Positions 1 through 8,996 are shown, counted from the stretch's first letter. The stretch: 43,749 nt of DNA from Acidimicrobiales bacterium (GCA_030448245.1 JAUJNH010000003.1:1-43749), one strand, 5' to 3'. Program-made: numbers and translations. Notes: generated from the sequence alone by a model not told the origin.

Positions 1-3
1 GCT

Positions 4-525
4 TCACGCCGCCAGCACCTGGGTGATCAGGTCGTCGAGCACTTCTTGGCCGGGGACGGGGACGATGGCCGGCGAGGCGGCGGACGACGTCGAACGACTG
101 GCGGATGGCGTCGCCGGTCACGACGGGGCCCGTGGGCCGAGGCGACAGCCCAGCACGCCGAACGCCTTGACGTCGTCGACGTGGCCCTTGGCGATCGGGG
201 CCAGCCACCGGTGCCACAGTGAGACGAGGCTGTTCATCGCCGGCATGCTCTCGTCGAGCAGGTCGCGCGGCACCTCGTGGACGTCGAGGGTCCCGGGGGT
301 CAGGCAGGCGAAGGAGTCGACGATCCACATCGCCGCCGTCGTCGGGTCGTAGCGGCCACGCGTCGTCGGGCCGTCGAAGATCGGCGGCTTGAACAGGCGC
401 AGGGTCCGGTCGCCGGCGTCGAGAGTCCCGCCTCGTCGATCCAGCGCATGCGCTCGTCCGGGAGGGCCGGCTTCTCGAGCGCCAGGCGCTTGCGAGCCGT
501 GGCGAGCTCGTCGCCGGCCTCTCGC
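4..525 (-). pseudogene. MBL-fold metallo-hydrolase, truncated and frameshifted
   Basis: The reverse strand encodes the C-terminal half of an actinobacterial MBL-fold hydrolase, but in several frames. Pieces I read in order are ALPDERMRWIDEAG, LDAGDRTLRLF, PPIFDGPTTRG, a long piece with LVSLWHRWL, then ASAHGPVVTGDAIRQSFDVV and finally PVPGQEVLDDLITQVLAA before a TGA at 4-6. Joining them needs a frame change near 420, then about one extra base near 150, one near 130 and one near 70, each in a short G or C run. The metal-binding N-terminal half is absent. Upstream of about 525 the similarity stops. Assignment is from remembered family motifs. Either a decayed gene or a badly assembled contig end would explain the shifts. 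Confidence 0.6.
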
Positions 526-794
526 CGAGCACTACTCCGACGCGCTCCACGCCCGCATGGCGCACATCGACTGACGACCGCACGAAGGCCGGGGCGAGCG
601 AGGGACGGGCCCAGCTGTGCCGATCTACGGGAACGTCGGGACGCCGCCGTATCCCGGGACGTGGCGGACCGATGGCGGCGAGGCGCACGCGCAAGGCGCC
701 CAGCAGGTGGCCGGCGCCGGGGGACCGCCGGGTGCCGAGCCGGAGGGGATCCTCCAGGTCGGCCCTCCCGGTGGCCAGGTGCAACAGTGAGGGC
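526..794. other. Intergenic stretch with no convincing gene
   Basis: The plus strand carries a short open end reading AEHYSDALHARMAHID to a stop at 574. It looks like the tail of some protein, but I cannot assign it. The remainder up to the acyltransferase start shows no coding pattern I trust. Confidence 0.3.
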
Positions 795-1703
795 GTGGGT
801 GGGCCACGAGCAGCAGTGCAGCCGTCGGTCTCCGGCTCGGACGTGGACCGCGCCCGCCAGGTCGCCGACGTCGCAGCCGGGCGAGCCGGCGTCGTGATCG
901 AGCAGGCCGAGGACGTGGGCGTGCTGCAGGAGGCGATCGACCTCCTGTGCGCGGTGTGGGGGGTCGACCGCCGCGAACCGCCGATCCGGCGCGACATGCT
1001 GAGGGCGTTGGCCCATGCCGGCAACTACGTGGCCACCGCCACCGGGGACGGGCGCCTGGTCGGTGTGATCATCGGGTTCCTCGGTCGCCACCAGGGGGAG
1101 CTGGTCCTCCACTCCCACATCCTGGGGGTCGTCGACGGCATGCAGGGGCGTGGCGTGGGCTTCGCCCTCAAGCAGCACCAGCGCTGGTGGTCCCTGGCCC
1201 ACGGCCTGGCCCACGTGACGTGGACGTTCGACCCCCTGGTGCGGCGCAACGGCAACTTCAACCTGAACAAGCTCGGGGCTCGGATCGTGGCCTACCACCC
1301 GAGCTTCTACGGTCCGATGGACGACGCCATCAACGGCGGGGACGAGACGGACCGCTGCGTGGTCTGGTGGTCGCTGCTCGACGAGCAGGCGGTGCGGGCC
1401 GCCGAGGATGGCCTCGAAGACCCCGTTGGCGATCCGCCGCCCGGCTGCCGCGTGGTGCTGGAGTCCGATGCCAGCGGGTGGCCGCACCTCGAGGGAGCGG
1501 GTGCCGGCGGCGTCGCAGAGGCACTGGCGGCGTGGGTGCCGGCCGACATCGTGCAGCTGCGCCGAGACGACCCCGGCAAGGCCCTCGCGTGGCGAAGGGC
1601 CCTCAGGACGGCCCTGTCGGGTGCTCTGGCGGACGGCCACCGCGTCGTGGGGATCACCCGTTCCGGCTGGTACCTGCTCGAGCCGGCGGGCACGCCGAGA
1701 TGA
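795..1703 (+). CDS. GNAT-family acyltransferase (COG3375-like)
   Basis: This is about 302 residues and resembles the predicted acetyltransferases that often neighbour OSBS/N-acylamino-acid racemase genes. Readable motifs are GNYVATATGDGRLVGVIIGF (the central beta strands), HSHILGVVDGMQGRGVGFAL (the acyl-CoA pyrophosphate loop, Q/R-x-x-G-x-G type) and WTFDPLVRRNGNFNLNKLG. The stop overlaps the ATG of the next gene (ATGA at 1700-1703), so the two are translationally coupled. The partner suggests that it N-acylates, perhaps N-succinylates, an amino acid, but the substrate is inference. The start is uncertain. An ATG at 672 would add an arginine-rich, unconserved leader, so I prefer GTG at 795; GTG at 816 is also possible. 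No strong ribosome binding site is visible. Confidence 0.78.
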   Translation: MGGPRAAVQPSVSGSDVDRARQVADVAAGRAGVVIEQAEDVGVLQEAIDLLCAVWGVDRREPPIRRDMLRALAHAGNYVATATGDGRLVGVIIGFLGRHQGELVLHSHILGVVDGMQGRGVGFALKQHQRWWSLAHGLAHVTWTFDPLVRRNGNFNLNKLGARIVAYHPSFYGPMDDAINGGDETDRCVVWWSLLDEQAVRAAEDGLEDPVGDPPPGCRVVLESDASGWPHLEGAGAGGVAEALAAWVPADIVQLRRDDPGKALAWRRALRTALSGALADGHRVVGITRSGWYLLEPAGTPR

Positions 1704-2806
1704 AGCTGGCGGAGGTGGAGCTGCGGCGGGTGCGGATGCCGATGGTCACCCCGTTCCGCACCTCGTTCGGCACCCAGGCGAGCCGGGACGTGCTGCTGGT
1801 GAAGGTGGTGACGCCCGACGGCGAGGGCTGGGGCGAGTGCGTGGCGCTCGACGAGCCCGTCTACTCCTCGGAGTACGTCGAGGGCGCACACCACGTCCTG
1901 CGCACCCACCTGCTCCCGCGGCTGCTCGACGCTCCCGACGTGACGGCCACCTCGGTGGGTCCACTGCTCCGGGCGGTGAAAGGCCATCGCATGGCCAAGG
2001 CGGCAGTGGAGGCGGCCGTCCTCGACGCCGAGCTCCGGGCCGGCGGGGTGTCGCTGGCCCGCTACCTCGGCGGCGTGCGGGGCGCCGTCGACGTCGGGGT
2101 GTCGATCGGGATCGCGGCGTCGGTCGGCCAGCTGCTCGACAGCATCGAGGGCTACCTCGCCGACGGCTACCGGCGGGTGAAGCTGAAGATCGAGCCGGGC
2201 TGGGACGTGGAGCCCCTCACGCAGGTGCGCCGGCGCTTCGGCGACATCGCCCTGTGGGTGGACGCCAACGCCGCCTACACACTGGCGGACGTCGACCACC
2301 TCGCCCGCCTCGACGAGCTCGGGCTGCAGCTTCTCGAGCAACCTCTGCCCGAGGACGACCTAGCCGGCCATGCCGAGCTCGCCCAGCGCATCACCACCCC
2401 CATCTGCCTCGACGAGTCGATCACCTCGGCCGGCTCAGCCGCCGAAGCCATCGCCCGCGGCGCCTGCGCGGTCGTCAACGTGAAGGCCGGACGTGTGGGC
2501 GGCTACCTGGAGGCCCTGCGCATCCACGACGTGTGCGCAGCGCGGTCGGTGCCGGTGTGGTGCGGTGGGATGCTGGAGACCGGCATCGGCCGGGCGGCCA
2601 ACGTGGCCCTGGCGACCCTGCCCAACTTCACGCTGCCGGGCGACATCTCGGCGTCGGACCGCTACTACGCCACCGACCTGACCGAGCCCTTCGTGCTGCA
2701 CGACGGCCGCCTGAGGGTCCCCGACGGTCCCGGCATCGGCGTCGCACCCCTGCCCGATGTCCTCAGCCGCCTCACCACCTCCGTCGAACGCATCGGCCCC
2801 AGCTGA
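1700..2806 (+). CDS. o-Succinylbenzoate synthase / N-acylamino acid racemase (enolase superfamily)
   Basis: This 368-residue protein belongs to the muconate-lactonising subgroup of the enolase superfamily and has the full active site. Lys161-x-Lys163 (VKLKIEPGWD) and Lys262 (NVKAGRVGG) are the acid/base lysines. Asp188 (WVDANAAY), Glu213 (LLEQPLPEDDL) and Asp238 (CLDESI) bind Mg2+. The family either dehydrates SHCHC to o-succinylbenzoate for menaquinone or racemises N-succinyl/N-acyl amino acids, and sequence motifs alone do not separate the two. No other men gene is visible. The ATGA overlap with a GNAT gene matches the described arrangement in which N-succinyltransferase and N-succinylamino-acid racemase act together to convert D- to L-amino acids. 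I therefore favour the racemase role, at moderate confidence. Confidence 0.9.
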   Translation: MKLAEVELRRVRMPMVTPFRTSFGTQASRDVLLVKVVTPDGEGWGECVALDEPVYSSEYVEGAHHVLRTHLLPRLLDAPDVTATSVGPLLRAVKGHRMAKAAVEAAVLDAELRAGGVSLARYLGGVRGAVDVGVSIGIAASVGQLLDSIEGYLADGYRRVKLKIEPGWDVEPLTQVRRRFGDIALWVDANAAYTLADVDHLARLDELGLQLLEQPLPEDDLAGHAELAQRITTPICLDESITSAGSAAEAIARGACAVVNVKAGRVGGYLEALRIHDVCAARSVPVWCGGMLETGIGRAANVALATLPNFTLPGDISASDRYYATDLTEPFVLHDGRLRVPDGPGIGVAPLPDVLSRLTTSVERIGPS

Positions 2807-2993
2807 TCGCTCGGCACGGCGGGCCACCAAGGGCCAGGCCATCAACGCGAGACGCGGCGCGCTGGTCTGGTCCGCCCCAGCAGAGCCGTCGGAGCGCCGA
2901 TCGCCGGAGGCTCAGAAGGGCGACAGCCGGCAGACGAAGCCGACTTCGGATGCGCCGTGGTGGCGTCGGCGCTCTGCTGCAAGAGCGAGTTGG

Positions 2994-3215
2994 TGTCGAG
3001 AAGGCGACGATGTCCCGCCGCACGTCGAAGTAGTGGGCCGAGCACATCCCGTTGGTCGGCACGAGGTCATTGCCGGTGAGTGGGTTCTCGTCCCCGGTGA
3101 CCACCTCGTTGAACTCCGTCGTCCACGCATCGAGGTTCACGACGATGCCCTGGCCGGGCCCGGTCAGCCCGTACTGCTTCACCTGCCAGGTCTGGAACGA
3201 CCCCTGCGACTCCCG
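2994..3215 (-). pseudogene. Remnant resembling an LVIVD-repeat protein
   Basis: One reverse frame holds a protein-like stretch containing GSFQTWQVKQYGL, GPGQGIVVNLDAWTTEFNEV and NGMCSAHYFDVRRDIVAFS. It recalls secreted LVIVD beta-propeller-type proteins around their CSAHYFD motif, though this is from memory only. The expected continuation (an EQGxRxLDV-like strand) is missing and the frame turns into arginine-rich nonsense downstream. No start or upstream domain is visible. It is best read as a gene fragment. The rest of 2807-3386 shows nothing further. Confidence 0.35.
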
Positions 3216-3386
3216 GCCGGCGCGTACAGCAAGCCTGTGCATCGGCCGGTCAACGTCAGCGGCGTCGCCCGATGTGCCGATCGAGGGCCTCACGATCGGG
3301 AGTGTTCTGGCTCTCGTCGACCTGCCGGCGTAATCCAGCTCGGTCCCGGTGTCCGGTACGCCGCGCTGCGCAGAGCTACCCAGACG

Positions 3387-3650
3387 TCATCTGGTTTCGG
3401 TTGCGTCGGCAGACACGATGGCGGTCACGCCCTTGCGGCCGAGCCCAGAGACCTCGGCAAGCTGCCGCAGCGAGGCGCCAGCACGATGCGCAACCCGAAT
3501 CATGTCGTCTCGGATCCGGGCTTCCTTGACAGCTCTCTCTGCGCTCAAGCCCACGACGACGAGCGCGGCGCCGATCTCACCGCCGTCCCCGCCTCGGTAC
3601 TTGTCCATCGCCGCACCCGCCGCGGCGACATCAGCGTCGTTGTAGCTCAT
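3387..3650 (-). CDS. Small helix-turn-helix protein
   Basis: This 87-residue protein has an acidic, alanine-rich first half. Its C-terminal helix-turn-helix reads AHRAGASLRQLAEVSGLGRKGVTAIV (residues about 54-79), the resolvase/sigma-like pattern of a short helix, a turn and a recognition helix. Its ATG at 3650 overlaps the TGA of the preceding gene (ATGA), so the two are co-translated. It lies on the same strand as the Wadjet genes, some 250 bases beyond jetD. A DNA-binding regulator is the simplest reading. I do not recognise a named family, and any tie to Wadjet is positional only. Confidence 0.6.
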   Translation of the reverse strand: MSYNDADVAAAGAAMDKYRGGDGGEIGAALVVVGLSAERAVKEARIRDDMIRVAHRAGASLRQLAEVSGLGRKGVTAIVSADATETR

Positions 3651-3817
3651 GATTCCTCCCGGAGGGCGCTCGCAAGCTTGTCGCGGATCGCCATCAGCAG
3701 CGGCAGTCGGGGTGATACTTCGGCTCTTGCCTCGGCATCATTGAGGTGTGCCAAGGTCATGGCAAGCAACTCGAGTGCCTCGACTCGTTCGAGTTGGATC
3801 CTGACCACTGGTCCCAT
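3647..3817 (-). CDS. Small uncharacterised protein, partner of the HTH gene
   Basis: This 56-residue frame begins MGPVVRIQLERVEAL and ends in a charged helix (RDKLASALREES). It is probably all alpha-helical, with no cysteine, signal peptide or membrane segment. The ATG at 3817 has no obvious ribosome binding site. Its TGA overlaps the start of the HTH gene, which is the main reason to believe it is real. It begins 89 bases after the jetD stop on the same strand and could be transcribed with Wadjet. I assign no function; a small antitoxin-like or regulatory partner would fit. Confidence 0.5.
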   Translation of the reverse strand: MGPVVRIQLERVEALELLAMTLAHLNDAEARAEVSPRLPLLMAIRDKLASALREES

Positions 3818-3906
3818 CGTAGCCGTCGCCGGTCCGTTCTGGACCACCTGCTTGGTGAACTTCGCTGTCGTAGCGCCTGTCCTTGAGGGACCACTGCACT
3901 GCGCGT

Positions 3907-5070
3907 TCAGGGGGCCACTGCGTCGAGGTCGGTGACGAGCTGGTCGGCCACGACCTCCTCCTCGACCCCGACTCCCGTCTCCGCCATCGCCTCGGCCAGT
4001 GCCGGGTCCCACGGTGACGGAGCGGACCGGCCGGCCAGGGCCCGCAGGTCGGGGCGGACCGCGGCGAGGTAGTCCGCCGCCGACATGCGCCAGGGGCGCG
4101 CCCCATGGCGGACGACGGTCGCTGCGCACATCCGCAGTCCCGGCCAGTCGAAGTCGTTGTGGACCCGAACCTCGGCGGCGGCCGCGAGCACCAGCTCGCA
4201 CGCCGTCGACGGCTGGCCGTCGGTGCACACCAGCGGCGGGCACCGGGCGCCGAGCTGGTCGGCGGCCAGCTCCATGACCGCCGGGTTCTCGACGACCCAC
4301 AGCCTGCCGCCCCCACCGGGAGCGCCCGAACGGCGCAGCTGGCGCAGCGTCCAGCGCCGGGGCTCGCCGTCACGAGCGTCGCCGATGCCGAGGACGAGCA
4401 CCTGGCTGGACAGCTGGTCGACGACGACGCCCGCGCCGTCCCACAGCCGCCGGCGAGCGAACGCAGAGCGAGGGAAGCCGGTCCCGGCGCGCACCGCCAG
4501 CGCCCGCAGGACGAGGGTCGAGAGCGTTCCGGGGCCGAGGGCCTTCGCCGACCCGGTCACGGTCGCCGCCAGCACGCCAAGGCTGACGCCGCCGGCCGGC
4601 AAACGCCCCAGCACGGCCGTTGCCACCCCGATGAGGTCCAGGCTCCCTTCGCCCTGCAGCCGGGTGAGGGTGCCGTCTGCGGCGAGGCCACTGAGCCACT
4701 CGTCCACCCAGCCGTCGTCGCCGAGGCCGGCTCGGGCATCATCGACCACCGCGCCGATCGCGGCCCGAGCGGCGGCCGCATCAGCGGGCCGGTCCCGAAG
4801 CGGCCCGGTCAGCGCCTCGACCACCTCCACGATGCCGGTCCCGACCGACCCGGTCCGCAGCGCGACGTCGAGCGCGTCGAGGCGGACGACGAGCCGGGCG
4901 CACGGCCCCACGCGCCGGCGGAGGAGCGCTCCGACTGCGTGGCGCTCGGCATCGGTGGGCTCCGGCACGCTCACCTGCCCGGCCACCGCTCCGCCACTGC
5001 GCTCGAGCGATGCGCGGCACCGCTGCCACAGGCGTTGGTAGCCGTCGCCGCGCAGGTGGTCGACGTTCAC
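3907..5070 (-). CDS. jetD: JetD, Wadjet DUF2399 Toprim-type nuclease subunit (TIGR02679-like)
   Basis: This 387-residue protein matches the fourth gene of the DUF2397/DUF2398/DUF2399/SMC cluster. The C-terminal part is a Toprim-like domain with the family's acidic residues visible: Glu261 in VVENPAV and the Asp306-x-Asp308 pair in VHNDFDWPG, which recalls the metal-binding loop of topoisomerase VI/Spo11. In Wadjet, JetD is the endonuclease that cleaves circular DNA once the SMC motor has extruded it. The N-terminal 200 residues are helical and probably contact DNA or the complex. GTG at 5070 overlaps the jetC stop (GTGA), which fixes the start; a longer upstream frame lies inside jetC and is rejected. 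It is the last of the four coupled genes. Confidence 0.88.
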   Translation of the reverse strand: MNVDHLRGDGYQRLWQRCRASLERSGGAVAGQVSVPEPTDAERHAVGALLRRRVGPCARLVVRLDALDVALRTGSVGTGIVEVVEALTGPLRDRPADAAAARAAIGAVVDDARAGLGDDGWVDEWLSGLAADGTLTRLQGEGSLDLIGVATAVLGRLPAGGVSLGVLAATVTGSAKALGPGTLSTLVLRALAVRAGTGFPRSAFARRRLWDGAGVVVDQLSSQVLVLGIGDARDGEPRRWTLRQLRRSGAPGGGGRLWVVENPAVMELAADQLGARCPPLVCTDGQPSTACELVLAAAAEVRVHNDFDWPGLRMCAATVVRHGARPWRMSAADYLAAVRPDLRALAGRSAPSPWDPALAEAMAETGVGVEEEVVADQLVTDLDAVAP

Positions 5071-8000
5071 CCGCTGGCCGCACCGGGTTCGTCGAGCCAG
5101 CCCTCGTCGTCGACCAGCGCACGGCCGTTCCACACCACCCGTTGGGCCAGCACCACCTGCGCCGCCGTGTCGTGGGTCAGCTCGTAGTGGGAGACGGCCG
5201 GCACCCGGGGTGAGGTGACCCACAGCCGGTAGCCGGTCAGGAACAGGTCGAGGTCGAAGGCGACGGTGAGTGCCAGCAGCTCGTCGCGGCCGTTCTCGTC
5301 GATCCCCTCGAACGCCTCGTCCAAGGCGAGGAGCCGGGGGCAGTCGGCGCGGGCGCTGTCGAAGGTGGCGTGGGCGGCGGCGAACAGGGGCAGGTGGAGG
5401 GCAACCGACTTCTCCCCGCCCGAAAGGGTCCCGTACTTCGTCCTGGTGAGGCGCTCGCGCCTTCCGCCGCCGCCGCCGCCGCCGTCGTCGAGGTACAGCT
5501 CGAAGCTGCGCCACGCCCGGTAGTCGAGGACCGCGGCCAGCACGTCCCGGTAGCGGGCGTCGGGTTGGACGGCGCGGACGGCCCGCACCCGCTGGGCCAG
5601 CAGCCGTCGGATCCGGTCCAGCTCGTCGCCGCTCAGGTTGGCGGCGTCGCTGTCGAGCAGGTGCAGAAGCTGGCGCTGCTCCCCCTCCGAATCGTCGCTG
5701 GCCACCCATGAGAGGTGGACCGTCTTGCCCGAGCTCGTGCGGTGCCGGGTGAGCACGGTGTTCATCCCGGCGACGAGGTCGTGGGCCGCGACGGTGCGCC
5801 TGTGGAGCTGATCCACCAGGGCGCTCAGCAGCGTGTCCTCGAACACCTGCCGCTCCTGCACCGACAGGTACGTGGACTGCTCGGCCACCCGCGTCCCGAG
5901 GCGTGTCGCGAAGGACGCCAGCCCCGCCGGGCCGAGATCGTCCTCGACGGTGACGAGCACGATGCCCGTCGGCTCCTCGTCGATGGTGGCCGGGTTGCGG
6001 CCACCGAGGCGGGCCTCGAGGTCCTGGAAGCCGGTGAAGACGGCGGTGCGGTTCTGCTTGAGCGAGTCATCAGAGGGCGATCGGCCCCGCGTCTCACGAT
6101 CGAGGGCGGGCCGCAACGCCCCCGCCTCCAGATCGAGGCCGCACGCCAGAGCGAGGTCGGGATGGCCGAAGGTGCCGATCAGGGCGACCGCCTCCTCGGC
6201 CGCCTGCTGGGCGCCGCCCACCTGGTCGGCCAGCTCGGCGGCCCGACCCCGAGCCTCACCCGCAGCCGATGCAACCGCGACCTCCGCCCGCCGCAGCTCG
6301 GGCAGCAGCCTGGCGAGGCGGGCTCGCGCAGCCTCGGCCTCCCGCACCTGGGCGAGGACGGCGGCGACGTCAGCGCCGATCGCCTCCTCGAGGGCGGCCA
6401 GCCGGGTGGCGATCTCGGCGTGGTGGCCAGCCGCCTCGACCGCCGCCCCGTGGGCTTGCTCTGCCAGCTCGGCCGCCCGTTCGGCGTCGTCGACCCTGGC
6501 CTGCAGGACGTCGCCGGCCGCCTGCCGGCGGTCGATCGCGCTCGCCGCGAAGCCGAGCGCCCGATCGGCCACGGCGACGGCTTGCTCGGCGGCGGCCACG
6601 GCGGCGAGATCGGCGCCGAGCCGGGCCTGGCCGGCGGCGTCGACGAACTGGCGTCGCCGGTCGAGGGCGTCCCGCTCGGCGGCGGCGGCCCTGCCCTCGG
6701 CCCGCCGCCGCTCCTGCTCGGCCGCCGCCGCCAGGGTGGCGGCCTCGGCCTCCGCCCGGACCGCCTCCTCGACGGCGGTGATCGGCGGAAGCGACCGTTC
6801 AGCGCCATCGAGGGCGGCTTGCCTGCCGTCCAGTGCCTCGAGGGCAGCGACGATCACGGCGAGATCGGCGTCGAAGGCGGCCAGCCTTCCGTCCAGCTCG
6901 GCCAACCGCCGCTCCCGCCGCCGGGCGCGAGCGGTGGCACCGATGAAGCCGGCCTCCTCGACCGGCGCCCGCCCGGCCAGCGCGCCCAGCTGGTAGGTGC
7001 CGTCGGCGCCGACGGCGGCGCCGAGATCGATGGAGGCCAGCACCGCGCTGACGGTCTCGTCGGGAACCTCGTTGGCGCCGGCGTCGGCGACGAGCACTTC
7101 GGCCAGCGAGGGACCGTCGGTGGAGGGGCCGGCGACGGCGAAGCCGTCGACCAGGCCGGCGGGCCGCCGCCCGTCAGGTGCCACCCAGGCGTCGAGCAGG
7201 CCGGAAGCCAGGAGGGCAGCCTCGATGCCGGCGCGCTCGTCGGCGCCCACCACGGCGGCCCAGTCGACGAGCCGCCAGAGCGGTGCCCCCGGCCCTGGTG
7301 CGGCCCGGCCCGGCCGGGAGCGGGCTGGGCTGGGGTCGTCGTCGTGCTCGGCGACGACGGCGGCCCGCTGCTCGGCCACGTCGGCCCGGGCGGCGGCGAC
7401 CGCGAGGCGGCGGCCCTCCTCCGTTGCCCGGTCGGCGGCCAGCCGGTCGCGCTCGGGCCGGAGCGCAGTGGCGAGGACAGCTCCGGGAGGCGCGCCATCG
7501 GCGACCCCGACGTGGTCGATGGCGTCGGCGACGCGGCCCACGGTCGCCGGCTCCACCGTGCCGCCGTCCCACTCGGCCAGCGCGGTCCGCCACGCGGCGC
7601 GGGCCCCGACGGTGGTGACCGCGGCGGCCTCCCGCCGTCGGGCGGCGTCCTGCGCCGCGTCGGTCCGTGCCTCGGACTCGGCCCGGGCTCGAGCGGCGTC
7701 GCGCTCGGCCGTTTCCCACCGCCGGCCGGAGGCGTGGACCTCCTTGACCTCGAGGCGTCGGGCCTCGACCATGCCTCGCACGAGGTCGGGGCCGGCCTCG
7801 ATCGCCGCCGGCGACGTCTCGACGCCAGCCGCGAACATCGCCTCGGCAGCGGCCGCGACTGCGGTGGCGGCGTCAGCCACCGCCCGCTGTTGGCGCTCGG
7901 CCGCCTCGTCGTGCCGCCGCGCCGCGTCCTCCGTCCGGGCTCTGGCCGCGGCGGCCTCGACTGCTGCCCGCTCCTCGACACGCCGACCGTCGTCGACCCG

Positions 8001-8996
8001 GCCCCGCAGGTCGTCGAGCTGCGCCTGCCCCTTGTAGGCGTCGGACTCCTTCAGGCCGGCGACCCGCTGCCGGCCCTCGGCTTCGGCCTGGTCCGTGTCC
8101 GCCCGTGTGCGGGCCGCGATCGCCGCCTGCTCGGCGGCCTCCTCGGCCTGGACGGCCGCGACCTCAGCGGCGTTGGCTGCGGCGGTGGCCGCCAGCTCGG
8201 CCCCGGCCGCGTCGTCGAGCCGGCGGCGGGCGGCAGACAGCAGGTAGGTGCGGTAGGTCGAGAGGAAGGACGCCGACGCCGCCGCCGCCGCCCGGAGCCG
8301 CTCCAGCTCGAGCGCCACGGCTTCGAGGTCCTCGAAGGCCCGGGCCGAGCGCTCGACGAGGTCGTCGTCGACCGGGCGAAGGCTTTCCCGCAGCGTGCGA
8401 TCGAGCACCACGAGATCGAGGTTCTTCGCCAGCATCGGCCGACGCAGGGCGAGGACCAGCTCGACCATCGCGTCATACCGGTCGCCCAGCCCGTAGAGGT
8501 GACGGTCCACCGCAGCGCGGTGCTCGCGGGCGGAGGTGACGATCGTTCCCGGGCCGAGGAGCTCAGCCAGCGGCTTGCGGGCGAGGGGCCGCCCCTCGTC
8601 GTCGAGCACGTCCCACCCGTCACCCCGCGCCCGGTCGGTGGTGAAGTACCACCGGGTTACGTCGGCGGTGTCGGGGCTGGCCCGCATGCCGACTCCGATC
8701 GTGACGATGCGACCGTCGTCGTGGCGCAGCTCGAGCCACGCGTAGCCGAACCGCGGGCTCTTCCGCCAGAGGAGGTTCTCCCGCATGCTCCGCCCGTCCC
8801 CCGAGAAGGGGTCGAGTCGCCGAGGGTCGAGCTGACCGTCGAGGACGAAGGGGACCAGGACCTCGAGCGCCTTGGTCTTGCCCGAGCCGTTGGCTCCGCG
8901 CAGGACGAGGCGGCCCTCCTCGAACCTGAAACGTTGCAGGTCGTAGTCCCAGAGGTTGACGATGCCGGCCTCGTAGGGCCGGAAGCGGCCGGTCAC
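5067..8996 (-). CDS. jetC: JetC, Wadjet SMC-like ATPase (TIGR02680-like)
   Basis: This 1,309-residue protein has SMC/Rad50-type layout. The Walker A motif GANGSGKT lies at residues 34-41. About 1,000 residues rich in Ala, Glu and Arg form the predicted coiled-coil arms with an embedded globular hinge-like part. The ABC signature LSGGEKS (near 1,190) and Walker B LLALDEAFEGID (Asp1226, Glu1227) close the head. The family is the loop-extruding motor of Wadjet, acting with JetA (kleisin) and JetB (KITE-like). An uncommon seven-glycine tract precedes the signature motif, encoded by a CCG repeat. GTG at 8996 overlaps the jetB TGA, and the jetC TGA overlaps jetD. The large open frame on the other strand is a composition artefact. 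Confidence 0.93.
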   Translation of the reverse strand: MTGRFRPYEAGIVNLWDYDLQRFRFEEGRLVLRGANGSGKTKALEVLVPFVLDGQLDPRRLDPFSGDGRSMRENLLWRKSPRFGYAWLELRHDDGRIVTIGVGMRASPDTADVTRWYFTTDRARGDGWDVLDDEGRPLARKPLAELLGPGTIVTSAREHRAAVDRHLYGLGDRYDAMVELVLALRRPMLAKNLDLVVLDRTLRESLRPVDDDLVERSARAFEDLEAVALELERLRAAAAASASFLSTYRTYLLSAARRRLDDAAGAELAATAAANAAEVAAVQAEEAAEQAAIAARTRADTDQAEAEGRQRVAGLKESDAYKGQAQLDDLRGRVDDGRRVEERAAVEAAAARARTEDAARRHDEAAERQQRAVADAATAVAAAAEAMFAAGVETSPAAIEAGPDLVRGMVEARRLEVKEVHASGRRWETAERDAARARAESEARTDAAQDAARRREAAAVTTVGARAAWRTALAEWDGGTVEPATVGRVADAIDHVGVADGAPPGAVLATALRPERDRLAADRATEEGRRLAVAAARADVAEQRAAVVAEHDDDPSPARSRPGRAAPGPGAPLWRLVDWAAVVGADERAGIEAALLASGLLDAWVAPDGRRPAGLVDGFAVAGPSTDGPSLAEVLVADAGANEVPDETVSAVLASIDLGAAVGADGTYQLGALAGRAPVEEAGFIGATARARRRERRLAELDGRLAAFDADLAVIVAALEALDGRQAALDGAERSLPPITAVEEAVRAEAEAATLAAAAEQERRRAEGRAAAAERDALDRRRQFVDAAGQARLGADLAAVAAAEQAVAVADRALGFAASAIDRRQAAGDVLQARVDDAERAAELAEQAHGAAVEAAGHHAEIATRLAALEEAIGADVAAVLAQVREAEAARARLARLLPELRRAEVAVASAAGEARGRAAELADQVGGAQQAAEEAVALIGTFGHPDLALACGLDLEAGALRPALDRETRGRSPSDDSLKQNRTAVFTGFQDLEARLGGRNPATIDEEPTGIVLVTVEDDLGPAGLASFATRLGTRVAEQSTYLSVQERQVFEDTLLSALVDQLHRRTVAAHDLVAGMNTVLTRHRTSSGKTVHLSWVASDDSEGEQRQLLHLLDSDAANLSGDELDRIRRLLAQRVRAVRAVQPDARYRDVLAAVLDYRAWRSFELYLDDGGGGGGGRRERLTRTKYGTLSGGEKSVALHLPLFAAAHATFDSARADCPRLLALDEAFEGIDENGRDELLALTVAFDLDLFLTGYRLWVTSPRVPAVSHYELTHDTAAQVVLAQRVVWNGRALVDDEGWLDEPGAASG
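5464..5484. repeat. (CCG)7 microsatellite inside jetC
   Basis: Seven uninterrupted CCG triplets encode seven consecutive glycines in JetC, just before the charged segment leading to the ABC signature. A change of whole triplets would alter only linker length and keep the frame. Confidence 0.85.
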
